Below the pieces are notes generated by a model. The model was not told where the DNA came from, did not search any database, and saw only the letters and a list, made by a program, of their open reading frames with translations. A stretch of DNA of 64,000 nt, taken from Zymoseptoria tritici IPO323. Lineage: Eukaryota; Ascomycota; Dothideomycetes; Mycosphaerellales; Mycosphaerellaceae. This document shows positions 11,035 through 22,964 of this stretch, in pieces. Position 1 is the stretch's first letter. Every line of letters starts with the position of its first letter. A program made the position numbers and the translations under genes. Where the stretch lies: contig NC_018214.1 of the NCBI RefSeq assembly GCF_000219625.1, forward strand, positions 1,488,001-1,552,000. The letters are read 5' to 3'.

Positions 11035-11454
11035 TCATCGCGGACGATGGGTTTCCTCGCTGCTAGCGGCCGTAGCATGATCTACGTCGTGACTAGCAGC
11101 GTCATCAGCGCGGTCTGCTGTTGCCTTACTCTTGCGTGGTTCTTGCGACTCATCGCGCAGGACCTGACGTGCGGAACTGTCGTACTGCGACGCAAGCTCG
11201 ATGCGCGGCTTCTCCACTACCGGTTGACTGGCTTCCGGTTGATGAGCATGCATTGCGTCCTTTCCTTCTGCTTGTTGCTCCCGCAAAGCCGAAATTTTGC
11301 TGGAGGCTTCAGCGTCCTCTGCTAAGTGCTGGGCCAGGTCTGGGTCTGTCTTCTTGAGATCCTTCATGGCTTTCCATTTCCTACTCTGCCCGAGGCCTTT
11401 TGCTTTCGGCATTCCAGCAAGGCCGTGAGCCGAATTGGTATTCCCTTCATCCAT
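11035..11454 (-). CDS. small hydrophilic orphan protein, 139 aa
   Basis: Single ORF starting MDEGNTNSAH. It is rich in Ala, Lys, Glu, Asp and Ser, with a basic stretch at residues 17-36 (KAKGLGQSRKWKAMKDLKK) and an acidic helix after it. No domain, signal peptide or membrane segment is visible. Its composition is more protein-like than that of the opposite-strand ORF over the same DNA, so I prefer this strand. Splicing at either end cannot be excluded. The function is unknown. Confidence 0.45.
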   Translation of the reverse strand: MDEGNTNSAHGLAGMPKAKGLGQSRKWKAMKDLKKTDPDLAQHLAEDAEASSKISALREQQAEGKDAMHAHQPEASQPVVEKPRIELASQYDSSARQVLRDESQEPRKSKATADRADDAASHDVDHATAASSEETHRPR

Positions 11455-12047
11455 TTTTACTCTCGATGCTCGATATTGGCGAAGTGCTTGATCTTGATTG
11501 AAGTTTGTGGAACTATGTACTGTCAGTCAGATCCTAGAAAGGTCCACACGGCAAGGACGAAAAGCATCACATGCGAGACGCCTAGAGGCGGACGTGGAGG
11601 ACGTACTGTGCAAAAAGAGCTCTGTCGCTTCTGTTCTGCCGCTCTTATTTGAGCTCGTGCCTTTGTCTGACCTTGCTTCTTCGCAATGCTGCTAGCAGAT
11701 GAGGTGTACGAGGTGCAACTTGCTGGAAGGAGAAGTTTCAAGACCTATGAGAATGTGGGCAAGAACCGTAGAGTGAATGGCACTTGTGCTGAACTGTATC
11801 TGGCGTTTGAGTGAATGCTTAGGTAGCACAGACGAGTTGATGGAACCTGAGAGAAGGAAATTTTGGAATTCATAGCTTCGAGTACTTGCGTACGTGGTCG
11901 TCCCAGTTAGAGCCGAGCAGCAAACTTCACCTGATTCGATGGATTTGCGAGCACGTATCGAGATATCGAGCTCAACTGGTGAGACGAGAATGGAGATGTG
12001 GTATTGCCTCCTCGCTCATTCGGCTTTCTCCAGCTCTTTCCTCGCAA
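11455..12047. other. intergenic region
   Basis: No gene is recognised between the orphan ORF start and the 3' end of the acyl-CoA-binding protein gene. Confidence 0.35.
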
Positions 12048-12430
12048 TCATGCGTCGAAGCCCAACTCGCTCTTCAGCTTGTCAACAAGCGCGATGTATC
12101 TCTGCTGGGCGCCATCCGCGGTCGTACCCTCGTCCACCTCTTTCTTCCAGGCGTTGTACTTGTACTTGCCCTGAAAAGCGGCGTCAGCATATGCACTTCC
12201 AATCAACCACCTCCACTTCAGCTTACCTTCATGTCAAAGACACCTGGCTTGGCTGCTTTTTCGAAGTCCTCGCCGTTGCCGACCTTGTACAGGGCGTAGA
12301 GCTGCGAGAGATTCTTAGTGATGCTTCAAGACATGACATCCGTAAGCCATACCTCGAGCAGCTGGTCGTTGCTGGGAGTGGTCTTCAGCTTCTTGCTGTC
12401 CTCAGCGGCCTTCTTGAATTCGGCAGACAT
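12048..12430 (-). CDS. ACB1: acyl-CoA-binding protein, 91 aa
   Basis: Binds medium- and long-chain acyl-CoA esters in the cytosol and buffers and delivers them for lipid synthesis. Three exons on the minus strand (12430-12353, 12301-12227, 12170-12048), both introns phase 0. Together they give a single ACBP fold of 91 residues, the usual family length. Visible hallmarks are FKKAAEDSKKL, the YALYKVGNGEDFEKAAKPG segment, KGKYKYNAWKKE (residues 51-61) and the helix QQRYIALVDKLKSELGF. The conserved Tyr and Lys of the acyl-CoA pocket (YALYK; KYKYNAW) are present. There is no targeting signal. The assignment is secure. Confidence 0.95.
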
Positions 12431-12855
12431 GGTCGTTGTGGTGACGCGGTGTGTTGCTGGTGTCTTGTTTATTTGGGGAGTGTGAAGAGAACGGATCGTG
12501 GACGATGGACGATGTTGACCGTCAGGTTGCAGCTTCCATGTTTGGTGGGGTCCATGGCGGGGCAAGTTTTGTCGTGCACACTCACACGTCATCCATCAGG
12601 TGAGATGAAAGCGACGGCGTACGACGATTGCCTTCTTTGCGGTATCGTCACAAGATACGCGTAGTGACAAGAACACAATAGCGAATGACAGGTCACTCAA
12701 GCGCCGTTGTCAGTGTACGAAGCAGATCGAACGCTCACTCTTTCCAATTCTGGGTATACATCGACATACAACTACTTAACACCATCGGTCAAACACATGC
12801 AGTAACATGCTCATACGTGAGCAGGCAACGACTTTGGCGGGACATCAGAGAAGAT
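12431..12855. other. intergenic region
   Basis: This separates the ACB1 start from the 3' end of the CorA-like gene. No gene is seen. It likely contains the ACB1 promoter. Confidence 0.35.
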
Positions 12856-14479
12856 CTAACCCTTCGGCCTGTCGTGCGTAGCCTGCTGTGCCCTTCGCCC
12901 AAATCGATCTCTTTCGAATTTCCACCATAGACGGAAGCCGGTGAGGGTGGCTGCGGTCAATGGCACAGCCACTACCCAATATATCCAGAACGACGAAGAA
13001 ACAGGGCTATCTGATGGCCAGGTGAACATGTCCATGCTGAATAGTGTCTGATAAGAATATCAGCGAATCGTATGGCACACGGTGAGCCTGCACAACTTAC
13101 AGCAACAAACATTCCGGGGAGATAGGCCGCCGTGATTATCGCGATGATCTTCATCGATGTGCTATCCATGACTGCAGCCTTTGCGAGATCGGCACTCGTC
13201 TGGCTGTCGTCTTGTGCGATGGATGTGTAAAGCTGCACGGTGCTGTTGTCAGTCGTGAAAGCATTACGGAAGGACAGAACTCACAATGTCCAGCTGCAGG
13301 CTCACTCGATCCTGGTTCGTCTGTATCACCTCCGCCGAAGCTTCACTATACGCTCGAACAAACTCCAGGACTTCTTTGAAGGAACGAGCGGGAATACTGC
13401 GACAATTCGCCAATCTCGTGGAGCCTTCGAGCAGTTGCAAGACGAACTTGTTGCATCCAATGTTCCACTCCGGCGACCGCTTCGAAAATAAGATCTGTGT
13501 GGACAGATCATTGATCTTCTCTACCAGCTTCCTTGCGTTCTCACGTTGCAGCCGTTGTCCTTCGAAGAGTTTCAGAGAGTTGGCATCCCCGGCATGCTCT
13601 GAATTTCTGAAGTCAAGATGCGGTTGTTGCGAGCGTCCAGTCTGCGTGACACCTACGAGATGCTCAACGAGTACGACTCGTTCGCTAAGCAGGTTGTTGA
13701 TGTAATTGTGGACCCGTTGAGCATGGTCGACGAGGAAAAGAGATGGGAGAAGCAACGGATGTGTCCACCTCGAATGGCAATCCTTGATCTTCCGGATTAA
13801 AGATTGGCCTGGAGCGAGCGGACGAAGTGATACTGTGTAGGACTGGAGGTCGTATCCAATGCTGAGTGCTGTTGTAATACCGCTCGAGAAGTCGTGAGAC
13901 ATTGACAGACCTCCGGTGCTGCACTCCCACTTCTGTGGCGATCTGAAGACGAACGCTAGCCGGTATTAGCCATCGTTCGACCTTGTGAGAACTGTTTTCA
14001 TGCACACCAAACTGGTCGCAGCTCTCAAAATCGCTGCCGTCTGGCGTCGTATGCATTGTGTGAACGCCAGAGGACAACTGAAAAGAGACGAATGTGGTCG
14101 ACGGAAGATTGAGTGCTTCCAACACTGAGCTCTGTGCAAGCTTCAACGGCACCGCCTTCCGATACGTCGTCTTTGGTTGAGCGAACAATATTCGTATTCC
14201 GCCTTCTAGCGTTCCTCTGACGGGACACACTGTTGGCGCGGCAAACGAATTCCTCTGCCACGACCAATTTTCGATGTCACTCTCGTCTAAAGATCCGAAA
14301 ATAAAGTTCTCAGTCGACACTTGAGTTTCCTGAACGGTGTCAGTCACCGGGCAGAAAAGCCAGACAGTCAATCCAAGACCCACGTTGCTATACTTCCACG
14401 CTTCAACATATGCGTAGTAGCCACTCTGCTCACCGTCCGATGATCGAGACAAAGGGGCATCCTGGAACGACTTGAGCAT
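12856..14479 (-). CDS. CorA-like membrane protein, 488 aa
   Basis: Four exons (14479-14008, 13955-13285, 13232-13101, 13047-12856) with introns of 52-53 nt. Phases match at every join; the first intron carries a GCTAATAC branch point and joins G|CG to give QFAFVFRSPQKW. The N-terminal 160 residues carry no recognised enzyme motif. The middle (residues 250-370) is helical (RENARKLVEKINDLSTQ). The C-terminus has two closely spaced membrane segments, IIAIITAAYLPGMFVATLF (about 408-426) and WIYWVVAVPLTAATLTGF. These resemble fungal CorA/ZntB-like proteins, where the pair forms the pore. The canonical GMN loop is not visible; SMDMFTW takes its place, as in many fungal relatives. Mg2+ transport is therefore uncertain. 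Confidence 0.8.
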
Positions 14480-14759
14480 TTCCTCATTTGTCGAGCATCG
14501 GCTGCTCTCGTTGGCCGCTCAAAGACATGAGTGATGTGATCATCCAAGTTGTGTTGCTTCAGCCTTGTGTCGTTTGTTCACGAATCGGCTTTTACCGACA
14601 GCCATATGCACGATGGGCGCTTAGCTGCATGAGCGGCGGGCTTGACACCTGAGTGCAAGAACTGCCTGTGAGTTGTTGAGCTCAATCAATAAATTACTGG
14701 CTGACTGGGAACACGATACTTATTGCTTCTTGCTGGCCGAATGCGACTTGTTACTCTTC

Positions 14760-17700
14760 TCACTGTGTGCCAACATCCTCCTTTCGATCAGCCTCCCATT
14801 CCTTGAACATTGCTTCAATATCCTTATACCGAAAGGGCTTTGTGAGGAAGAGATCCACACCACTTCCATATGCTTCGTGCCTATCAGCCGACGAAGCTAA
14901 AGCCGTGAGAGCCACGATCATCGCGGGCTTCAAGTCTAACGCACGTTCATGCGCTCGTACACGCCGAGTGAACTCCAGACCGTCCATGACAGGCATCGTA
15001 ATGTCCGTGAGAATGAATCTCACGGGCGCGGTGCGTGTCGACTTGCCGTCCGAGGATGTCCTGACATGCTCCAAGCGATGGGAGTGGGACTCCTTATATA
15101 CCAGCAGTGCCTCCTGTCCATTGACGGCTGCTAGGTCAATCCGTCCTAGACGCTTGATGCATCTCCGGAGCAGGGTCAGATTGATCGGGTTGTCGTCCAC
15201 GAGTAGGACACTCGAATCCGTGATGAGTCCGGACTCTGGTGCAACAGGTCGTACGGCAATTTCTATGCTTGCGCTGACTTTGACAGCTCCCGATGAAGGT
15301 GCATATCGCTTCACGAGTTTCTCCGGCGTAAGTGCTGCGTGGTTGCCATTCGTTTGAACGCGGACTGCGGGCGAAGTAGGTTTCTCCGCTGAGATGGGTA
15401 TCTTCTCGCGGTTGTCGAGGCAAAAGATCAGGGCTTTGAGCAATTGCTTAGGTCCCAGTGGCTGAGCGACAGTCATAGCCGGTCCTAGGCTTGAGGCACA
15501 AAGTTGCCGTGCAGCTCGAGACGCCGTCACAGAATCGCAGAAGATCAGGCAGACTCTTGACCCTGAGGTCTCCTCACTCGTCTTCTTGTCCTCGACCAGC
15601 CTTCTCGCCGCTCGTTCCGTGATCACAAGAATGTCTGCAGTCTTTCCATTGTGCTCTTCAAATGGTTGCATTCCCAAGTACCTGCATACTTTCTCGATCG
15701 AAGAGCGTTGTATTTCAGTAGCTTCCGCCAATCTTGCCACCTCGCTCGTTGTTTCGAAACCCACCAAGGTGAAAGTGAGGCCCTTGATCTGAGCAGCTTC
15801 GGACAGACCACTCAGGTTATGAGTATCAGCGGGTGCGCCGGCCTGCAGTGGGAGAGCCAGCTTGATGGTTGTGCCCACATCCTTTGCACTTTTCAGGCTG
15901 ATGGTCCCGCCCATCTCATGGACCAAACTCCGGACGAGAGAAAGACCGAGCCCGGTCCCTGGCGTGTGACTATCCTCCTGCTTGAAAGCTTGCCACAAGC
16001 CGTATTTGAGGAACTCCTCGCTCATTCCGCGACCCGAGTCGGTGCAAGAGATCTTGATCATTGAAGAGCCCTTGTCCATGGACAAGGTGACTTTGAAGTA
16101 GCCGCCAGCGTCAGTGTACTTGATTGCGTTCATGGTCAAGTTCTGCAGAATTCTTCGAAACGCTCCAGAGTTGACATGAACGTTCCAACCCGTCGGAGGC
16201 AGATTGCGAATGTCGACATCGAGAATGACTCGCAGTGATGGGTCTTCAGCAAGTGGAGCTGCTGGATCATCTTTGCTGGTAGAAAGCGCAGACGGTCGCG
16301 GCGTCGACCACAGGGCGCTATCCAGCACTTCCTCCGCCAACACAGCCAGATCATGGACGGGCTGTTGCGCAGTATCACCGGCGTTACCGCGCCGTCGATG
16401 TGCACCCGGCCGCTGAGTCTTCCCAGATGAGCTCGAATGAGCGTGCTCCAGAAGGTTGTTGATAATGTCCAGAAGGCCTCTACCACAAGTGTCGATCATC
16501 TGCACCATCTGCTGTCGTGAGGACGGGTCATTATTGTGGATTTCCTCCTGCAGGCATTCGACACCACCGAGAATTCCCTGAAGTGGTGATCTCAACTCGT
16601 GCGACACGGATGAGATGAAAGATGTCTTCGCATGAACATCGGCCTGAATGTCCAGTCGGCCAACTTCTGCCATCACCACATCGCAACAGCATGCGAGATA
16701 GTTCATATCATCCTGGAATGTGAAGAGACGAGTGCGATTGTACGACCAGGCCACCGTCGCCGCGAAGAAGCGTCCTCGCGTTGCATCCCATAGCGGCATC
16801 ACGGCCAGTGAACGCACGCCAGGAAAGATCGACAAGATCTTGACTGAGTCTGACCATGCTCTCTTGCGATGCTCGGTCGTCGGTGACGAAGCATCGGATT
16901 GCTCATCGGATGAGAGGACTCCATCATCGCCGAAGTTGTAAATCTTGCCATGTGGATACCGCTTCATGAGTCCTCTCAAGAACTTCTCCGGTATTGTTCG
17001 ATGGCTTGGCTCGTAATTCTCATCCTCACCCTCTTGATAAGAAGTAGCGAGATAACGGCAAGGCTTCAGACGGAGAGGATGCGAGTTAGCCGAATTCGCG
17101 GTCTCTTCGCCCTCCATTGCGGTCACGGAATCGTAATCAGAAGCATCAGAGCTCTGGCCAGAGTCCGTCCTCATGCTGCCGAACTCTCCTATCGAAGCGT
17201 CGAGGAACAGCACACCGGCCATATCCATGGATTCCTGAATGATCATCGCAGCTCGCTGGAAGGCATGTTCCACATCTTGCGAAACGATGTCTTCCTGTAG
17301 TTGGGACGAGGTACCTAGCCGACCTCTGGGCTGGACCGAATGCCGTGTGAACAGCTTCCGTCTTCGGACCTTGGTCACAGCTGCCAGAGACGAACTCCTT
17401 GTGCACGGAGGTATGATGATCTGAGTCGGGAGACCAGCCGGAGCGTTGTGCGAATAAGCTTGACTTTGTTCGAAGAACCGTTCCCGGGCATCGCTCATCC
17501 GTTCCTGGTTGCTGGCGTGGTTGAGGGCCTGTGTTCTGCTCGAGGCGCCCAATGATGCGTTCTCGGACGCGTGAGTCGAATCGGCTGCGGTGGGATCTTC
17601 GTCACTCGGAGTGCGGTCATCCGCTACAGTCGACTTTCCTTCCATAAATCGACTCAATCCGGTCACCATACGCAGTCCGCGCTCGTGAGTCGTCTGTACT

Positions 17701-18429
17701 CTGGCCATTTCTAGATGGGTCATGATCGTAGTTGACACGTCTCTCAAGAATGCGATCTGAGGCTCGCTCAGTCCTTCCGGTCTAGGCTTATCGTCCAGTA
17801 TCGAGACTGTGCCGAGCGCAAATCCAGACGGCGTAAAGAGAGGTACGCCAGCAAAGCATCGCGCAAAGGGCGCATTGACGACTTGTACATGAGTGGAGTA
17901 TCGTGCATGAGCTGCCAGATCCGAAATGACCAGAGCGGCTTTCTTGCCACACAAGCCATCGTCGGTTTTCGACTTTCGCGCGAGCTGGAGGAGTTCTCCG
18001 GAGAAGTCTTCGGTCCGCGGCAGAATCGCGCTGCCATAATGTAGAGCGTCGCCTTTGTCATGCACGTAATCCTGTTGTAGACTCAAAGTCTGCGTGGCTT
18101 CAGCAAGGATATATTGGGCCTTCTTGTCGAATAGTGAAATCAAAGCTCGTTTCGCTCCAAGCCGAAGTGCAACGAGTTGGGCAAACGCGGTCAATGGAAC
18201 GTCGATGGAGGACTTTGCGGTTTTGCTGCCTTTTGAGCTGCGGAGAGCTAAGACTGCCTCGCCATATCTATTTCGTTCAGCATTTGCAGCAGACTTCCAG
18301 GTGAGCATGAGACCACCACGAGGTCAAGCAGCGATATTTGAAAGCTCACCGACGAAGTTCTCGCTCGCGACGGCTGGCGGAAAGCCTTTCGGGGACGCCA
18401 TCCTCTAGAGATTTGGATTGCTTTTCCAT
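14760..18429 (-). CDS. GAF-containing hybrid histidine kinase, 1195 aa
   Basis: Two-component sensor that autophosphorylates on His and passes phosphate to its own receiver, probably feeding a phosphorelay. Exon 1 is 18429-18350 and exon 2 is 18267-14760. The 82-nt intron ends TGCTGAAC...TAG and the join CG|A gives RERELRRYGEAV. The long uninterrupted ORF alone would begin inside this intron. Domains: GAF about residues 60-215 (LRLGAKRALISLFD; FAGVPLFTPSGFALGTVSIL); HisKA with phospho-accepting H583 in SFISSVSHELRSPLQGIL; HATPase with N box MNAIKYTDAGG and G box GTGLGLSLV; receiver from about residue 1043 (VLLVDDNPINL) with phospho-Asp D1115 in LTDITMPVMDG and a later LTKPF. There is no membrane segment, so it is probably cytosolic. 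The signal sensed is unknown. Confidence 0.93.
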
Positions 18430-19738
18430 TGAGTTGGCTGATGGGCTCGGTACGTGTGTCCGGCCAAGGTCGCTGCCGAGAATTGATTTGGTGTGTCCAG
18501 CAAGATCATCTAGCAGTATTCAACAGGGCGGGCTGATAGGTTGGAATGCTGGCGTTCCAGACCTGCTTCATCCCTTTGCCCGGAGACAAAGGCCAATGCG
18601 AAGCCTTAGTGACAGCAGCAGAACCGTGACCTTGAACGACGCACAATGTGAATGAATGACGAGTCAGTAGACAAGCAAATGCTTCGCGAACCAAAGCAGG
18701 CGTCTGCCTTATGCTGCCAGCTCGGAAGTCACTCCGGCACATCATCATGGACGACCCTTGCGCCAATTGGTGGCAGAGGGACGATTTGTGGGTCCGATCG
18801 AGTATACCTTGTATCTGTGGCGGTACATGTAGGCTAATCGGTATGAGTGCCACGATCTGTAGTCCTATTCTGGTTTTGCGCGTTACATAGCCGAGGATGA
18901 CCCGGCCACCTTCGGACGCTTTTCGAAGCGCTGTTGTAATTTATTATGCGCAGCTGAACAACAACTTCTGAAGAGACAGAGTTGTAGAGCAGGTCTTGTT
19001 CTACTAGATACGAAGTTTAGAAGGTCACTCTGGTTTCCAAAAGCTGGAGGTGTGCCACTGAACGAAGCCGACAAATTTGTACTATCGGTCACGAAACACG
19101 AACTCCTTCGTATTATTCGAGTCTTTTAATCGGACTAATGATCTCATCGTACACGAGCCCCCGGTGATCTGTACAGGGCTCGCATACCAGCTGCTAGAGG
19201 CGCACATCGGTGCGCTGTGCCGAAGAGATTCTCTCACCTGATATGATCTCTTTCTCGAGCAAGGAACTTGACGGTGCGGATGATGGGAGGTCCTACTTCG
19301 CCTCGATGTTCGTGGTTGTACCAGTGGCACGTGTGGTACACCGAGCCATGATGAACTCATTTCTGAGTCGCGGCTCGTGGCCTGTTGTAGTTGAGCTCAT
19401 TGGCGACATGTCGGTTGTAGTTGGGTATGCATTTTAGGACGAGGGAGAAGAAGGCACAGAAAGAGAGTTTGCCAAGCAAGCGTCCTTCCCAAAAGATCGA
19501 CAACGTGGTTGCCGCGAGGTGGACAAATATAGCCAGTGGGGAAAACTTGCGACGAACACACGTTCGGACCCATTCTGACAGCGAACAGAAGTTGTGGAGT
19601 ATGAAAGACGACGAATCAACAAAAACCATTGGACCGAAGACAACAAGTCGCATTTTCGCTGTCCTAAATCAACCATTTCAATCACGCAGATATTAGATAA
19701 GCCAGAGGAAACCGCTTCAGACGCGAGCTGGAGATGCT
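18430..19738. other. 1.3-kb intergenic region
   Basis: This lies between the histidine kinase start and the 3' end of LEU1. Short ORFs on both strands show no family features. Nothing else is recognised. Confidence 0.35.
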
Positions 19739-22119
19739 CTACCACTCAAGTGGCTCAGTCTTCTCCTCGCCACGATTCGTCTTGGGGACCGGCGCAGCCT
19801 CGACCTTGACAGCGCCCGTCCTGTGTCTCGACAGGTAACCAGAGCCATCCAACCATGGCGTCTCCTCCGATCTACGCTTCTCGAACCTGCTGATCTTGTC
19901 CTCGTCCAAGAACGTCAGACCGATGTCGTCAAGACCATTCAACAAGCAGTGGCGACGGAACTCCTCCACCTCGAATTTGGCGAGCTCCTTGCCGGAAGCA
20001 TCCTTGACCACATTCGCCTGAAGGTCAACCTCGATCTCGTGGCCGGCCTTGGCCTCTTCGAAAATCGTCTGAAGAGCCTTCTCATCATCGATCTTCAGTG
20101 GCAGCATACCGTTCTTGAAGGTGTTGTTGAAGAAGATGTCTCCGAAAGAGCTGGCGATGACACACCAGATGCCGAAGTCGAGCAGAGCCCATGGAGCGTG
20201 TTCTCTGGAAGAACCGCATCCAAAGTTGGGACCGCTGACGACGAGGATCTTGGCCTTGTTCCATGGCTCCTGGTTGAGCACGAAGTCTGGGTTGTCGCTG
20301 CCATCGTCGTTGTAGCGCATGGAGTGAAAGAGACCCTTTGCGAGACCGGCGCGCTTGATGGTTTTGAGGTATTGCTTGGGAATGATGGCGTCGGTGTCGA
20401 CGTTGCTACGTTCCATCGGCGCAGCGATACCCTTGAGCTGTGTGAACTTTGGCATGCCAGTGGCGCCACCAGCTGGTGCTTTAGTTTGAGTGCCGTTGCC
20501 GCCTGTCTCGGATTCCGGCAGGTCCAAGATTTTCTCGAGATCCGCATCTGAGTCCATATCCTCAACATGAGGCTCGATGTTGACGGGCGCGGATTTGGCA
20601 CTGGGCATGGCTTGCTCGTACCCGGCAAGATTTCGCACATCGGCAAGCTTTCCAACGAGAGCTGCAGCGGCCGCCATCGCTGGCGACATCAAGTGTGTGC
20701 GACCTCCAGCACCCTGTCGACCTTCGAAGTTGCGGTTGCTCGTACTCGCGCAACGCTCACCAGGCGAGAGGATATCAGGGTTCATTCCCAAGCACATTGA
20801 GCAGCCTGCCTCTCTCCACTCGAAGCCGGCGTCGGTGAAGATCTTATCAAGTCCTTCTGACTCGGCTCTCTGCTTCACCAATCCGGATCCTGGAACGATC
20901 ATTGCTCGCTTGAGGTTGGGAGCGATCTTCTTGCCCTTCACGATGTGGGCTGCGATTCTCAAATCTTCGATCCGAGAGTTTGTGCAAGAACCGATGAATA
21001 TCTTGTCCAGAACAATGTCCTCCATCTTTGTGCCGGCCTCGAGTCCCATGTACTTGAGCGCACGAACGCATGCCTCCTTCTTGTCCTTGTTGTCGAAATC
21101 ATCCGGGCCTGGCACGCTACCAGTGATTGGAACAACGTCTTGCGGCGAAGTTCCCCACGATACAGTGGGAGCGATGTCCTTTGCATCGATGAAGATCTCT
21201 GCATCCCACTTCGCATCGGGGTCACTCCTGAGAGCCTCCCAATGCTTAATTGCCTTCTTCCACTCGGCAGAGTCCTGCTTGGGTGCCAGCGGCTTACCTT
21301 TGATGTAGTCGAATGTCGTCTGATCCGGTGCCACCAACCCTGCACGAGCACCACCCTCGATACTCATATTACACATGCTCATCCGTGCCTCCATGCTCAA
21401 GCCACGGATGGCTGATCCACAGAACTCAATGACGTGTCCAGTGCCACCAGCAGTACCAATCTGGCCGATGACATACAATATGATGTCCTTGCTGCCCACG
21501 CCGTGTGCCAGCTCGCCGTCGACCTGAACCTTCATGTTCTTGCTTCGTCGTGTCATGAGAGTCTGTGTGGCCAAGACGTGCTCCACTTCACTCGTTCCAA
21601 TACCGAATGCGAGAGCACCAAAAGCTCCATGGGTGCTCGTGTGAGAGTCACCGCACACGACAGTTGTTCCAGGGAGAGTGAAACCCTGCTCTGGTCCAAT
21701 GACATGCACGATTCCCTGTCTCTTGTCGCCGAGTCCGAAATATGTGAGGTTGAAGTCCTTGACATTTTGCTCCAAGGTTGTGCACTGCAATCTGCTGTCG
21801 TCCTCTTCCACAAAGTCGCTGATATTCTTGAAGTTTTTCCTCGAGCTGGTCGGGACGTTGTGATCGGTGGTGGCAAGGGTGCAGTCTGGTCTTCTCACTC
21901 TGCGGCCTGCGTTGGTCAGACCTTCGAAGGCCTGCGGGCTGGTGACTTCGTGGACCAAGTGGCGATCGATGTACAGCAAGACTGTGCCATCTGGACGTTC
22001 GTCGACCTATTGGAGCATGTCAGCATGGCACTTTGGTCTCGCATACCGATTGTTCTTACAATGTGCTGCTCGAAGACCTTGTCGTAGAGGGTCGACGGGC
22101 CCTTCACTGCGCCTGGCAT
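19739..22119 (-). CDS. LEU1: 3-isopropylmalate dehydratase, 775 aa
   Basis: Fungal fused isopropylmalate isomerase. It interconverts 2- and 3-isopropylmalate in leucine biosynthesis and needs a 4Fe-4S cluster. Exon 1 is 22119-22060 ([20 protein letters not shown]) and exon 2 is 22006-19739, giving [20 protein letters not shown]. The large-subunit half (about 1-480) has [28 protein letters not shown] and the cluster Cys in [12 protein letters not shown] and [12 protein letters not shown]. The linker at about 490-530 leads to the small-subunit half with [15 protein letters not shown] and [17 protein letters not shown]. Length and order match LEU1 of other fungi. An in-frame ATG three codons upstream (22128) is possible but less conserved. 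The promoter carries a Leu3-type palindrome. Confidence 0.97.
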
Positions 22120-22314
22120 GGTGAACAATTTCTTATATTGAGGTTTAAGTGCTGCAGTTCTGCTCGGTCTCGGAGAGTAAGGATTTGGAGTGCTTGTGAG
22201 AGCGCTCAGGAGACGGTAGGACGGAGAAGACGGTGTGAGATGTGTCGGAAGTTGTGGAAGTGACTGGTAGGGATCCCAATACCTTGAGTCGCTTTAACTG
22301 TTATTTCGTCAGTT

Positions 22315-22342
22315 CCATGTCGCCCGATATCGGGGGACATGG
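22315..22342. promoter_or_regulatory. 28-bp palindrome with a Leu3-type CCG-N4-CGG core
   Basis: The core CCGATATCGG lies at 22324-22333 and is an everted CCG-N4-CGG, the arrangement bound by the Zn2Cys6 factor Leu3. Flanks extend the symmetry (CCATGTC and GACATGG) to 28 bp with one mismatched pair. It lies about 205 bp upstream of the LEU1 start, in the region shared with the divergent aminopeptidase gene. Binding is inferred from the motif and its location. Confidence 0.65.
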
Positions 22343-22834
22343 CTGAGCAATAATTGCGGTGTGCTTATTGGCCTGCGCCTCCCCCGCTTTTACCAGGACC
22401 GAAATGTCGGGGCCTGACTTCAAGTGATCTCCGAGAGCGGAACTTGTTGGACATGGTATATCGCACAACGAGTGTATGAAGTTTCCACGTATGAGAATCT
22501 GTTGGCCGATCACGCTCCGAGTCCTTGTTGGTTTTTAGTCTTGACAGTGATGTTGCTGCGAGGTTGACCTTGGCTTATTTTTGCTCCTGGTCTTTTCCAA
22601 TGTCATGGAACATGAACCAGGGCTGCTGACGAGGATCCCAACGAACTAATGCCCGAAGTGAATTGGCAACAGTAGTCGCCATAGCAGGACTAAGGCGACA
22701 GAGTGTACATATCTCCTCCGCGGGTAAACAATGAACAGCATACGCGTGTGACTCTTGGTCGCGCCGCGCTGTTGCTGCGTGAGAGTCGGCGGGGAGGGAG
22801 GTCGAATAATGACGACAAGATCGGAGCCAGGGCC

Positions 22835-22841
22835 GTATATA
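22835..22841 (+). promoter_or_regulatory. TATA-like element upstream of the aminopeptidase gene
   Basis: GTATATA lies about 124 bp before the ATG at 22965. Confidence 0.4.
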
Positions 22842-22964
22842 CCAGACAGCTCCAGGCAACTGCTTGCTTCGCATAACTTACACAACCATTCCGCTCTTCG
22901 ACGACCCAATATTCACTCCTCAGACCACAAGCTGAGCTTCGGCAGCGACTAGAACGACATAATC

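Larger units (their letters stand above)
22120..22964. other. divergent promoter region, LEU1 and aminopeptidase
   Basis: 845 bp between divergent starts. It contains the Leu3-type palindrome near LEU1 and a TATA-like GTATATA (22835-22841) about 124 bp upstream of the aminopeptidase ATG. Confidence 0.5.

Noticed and set aside
10798..11325. 175-codon plus-strand ORF
   Set aside because: It is opposite the small hydrophilic ORF and shows no signal peptide or regular membrane pattern despite hydrophobic patches.
19823..21308. Plus-strand ORFs of over 240 codons
   Set aside because: They are antisense shadows of LEU1.
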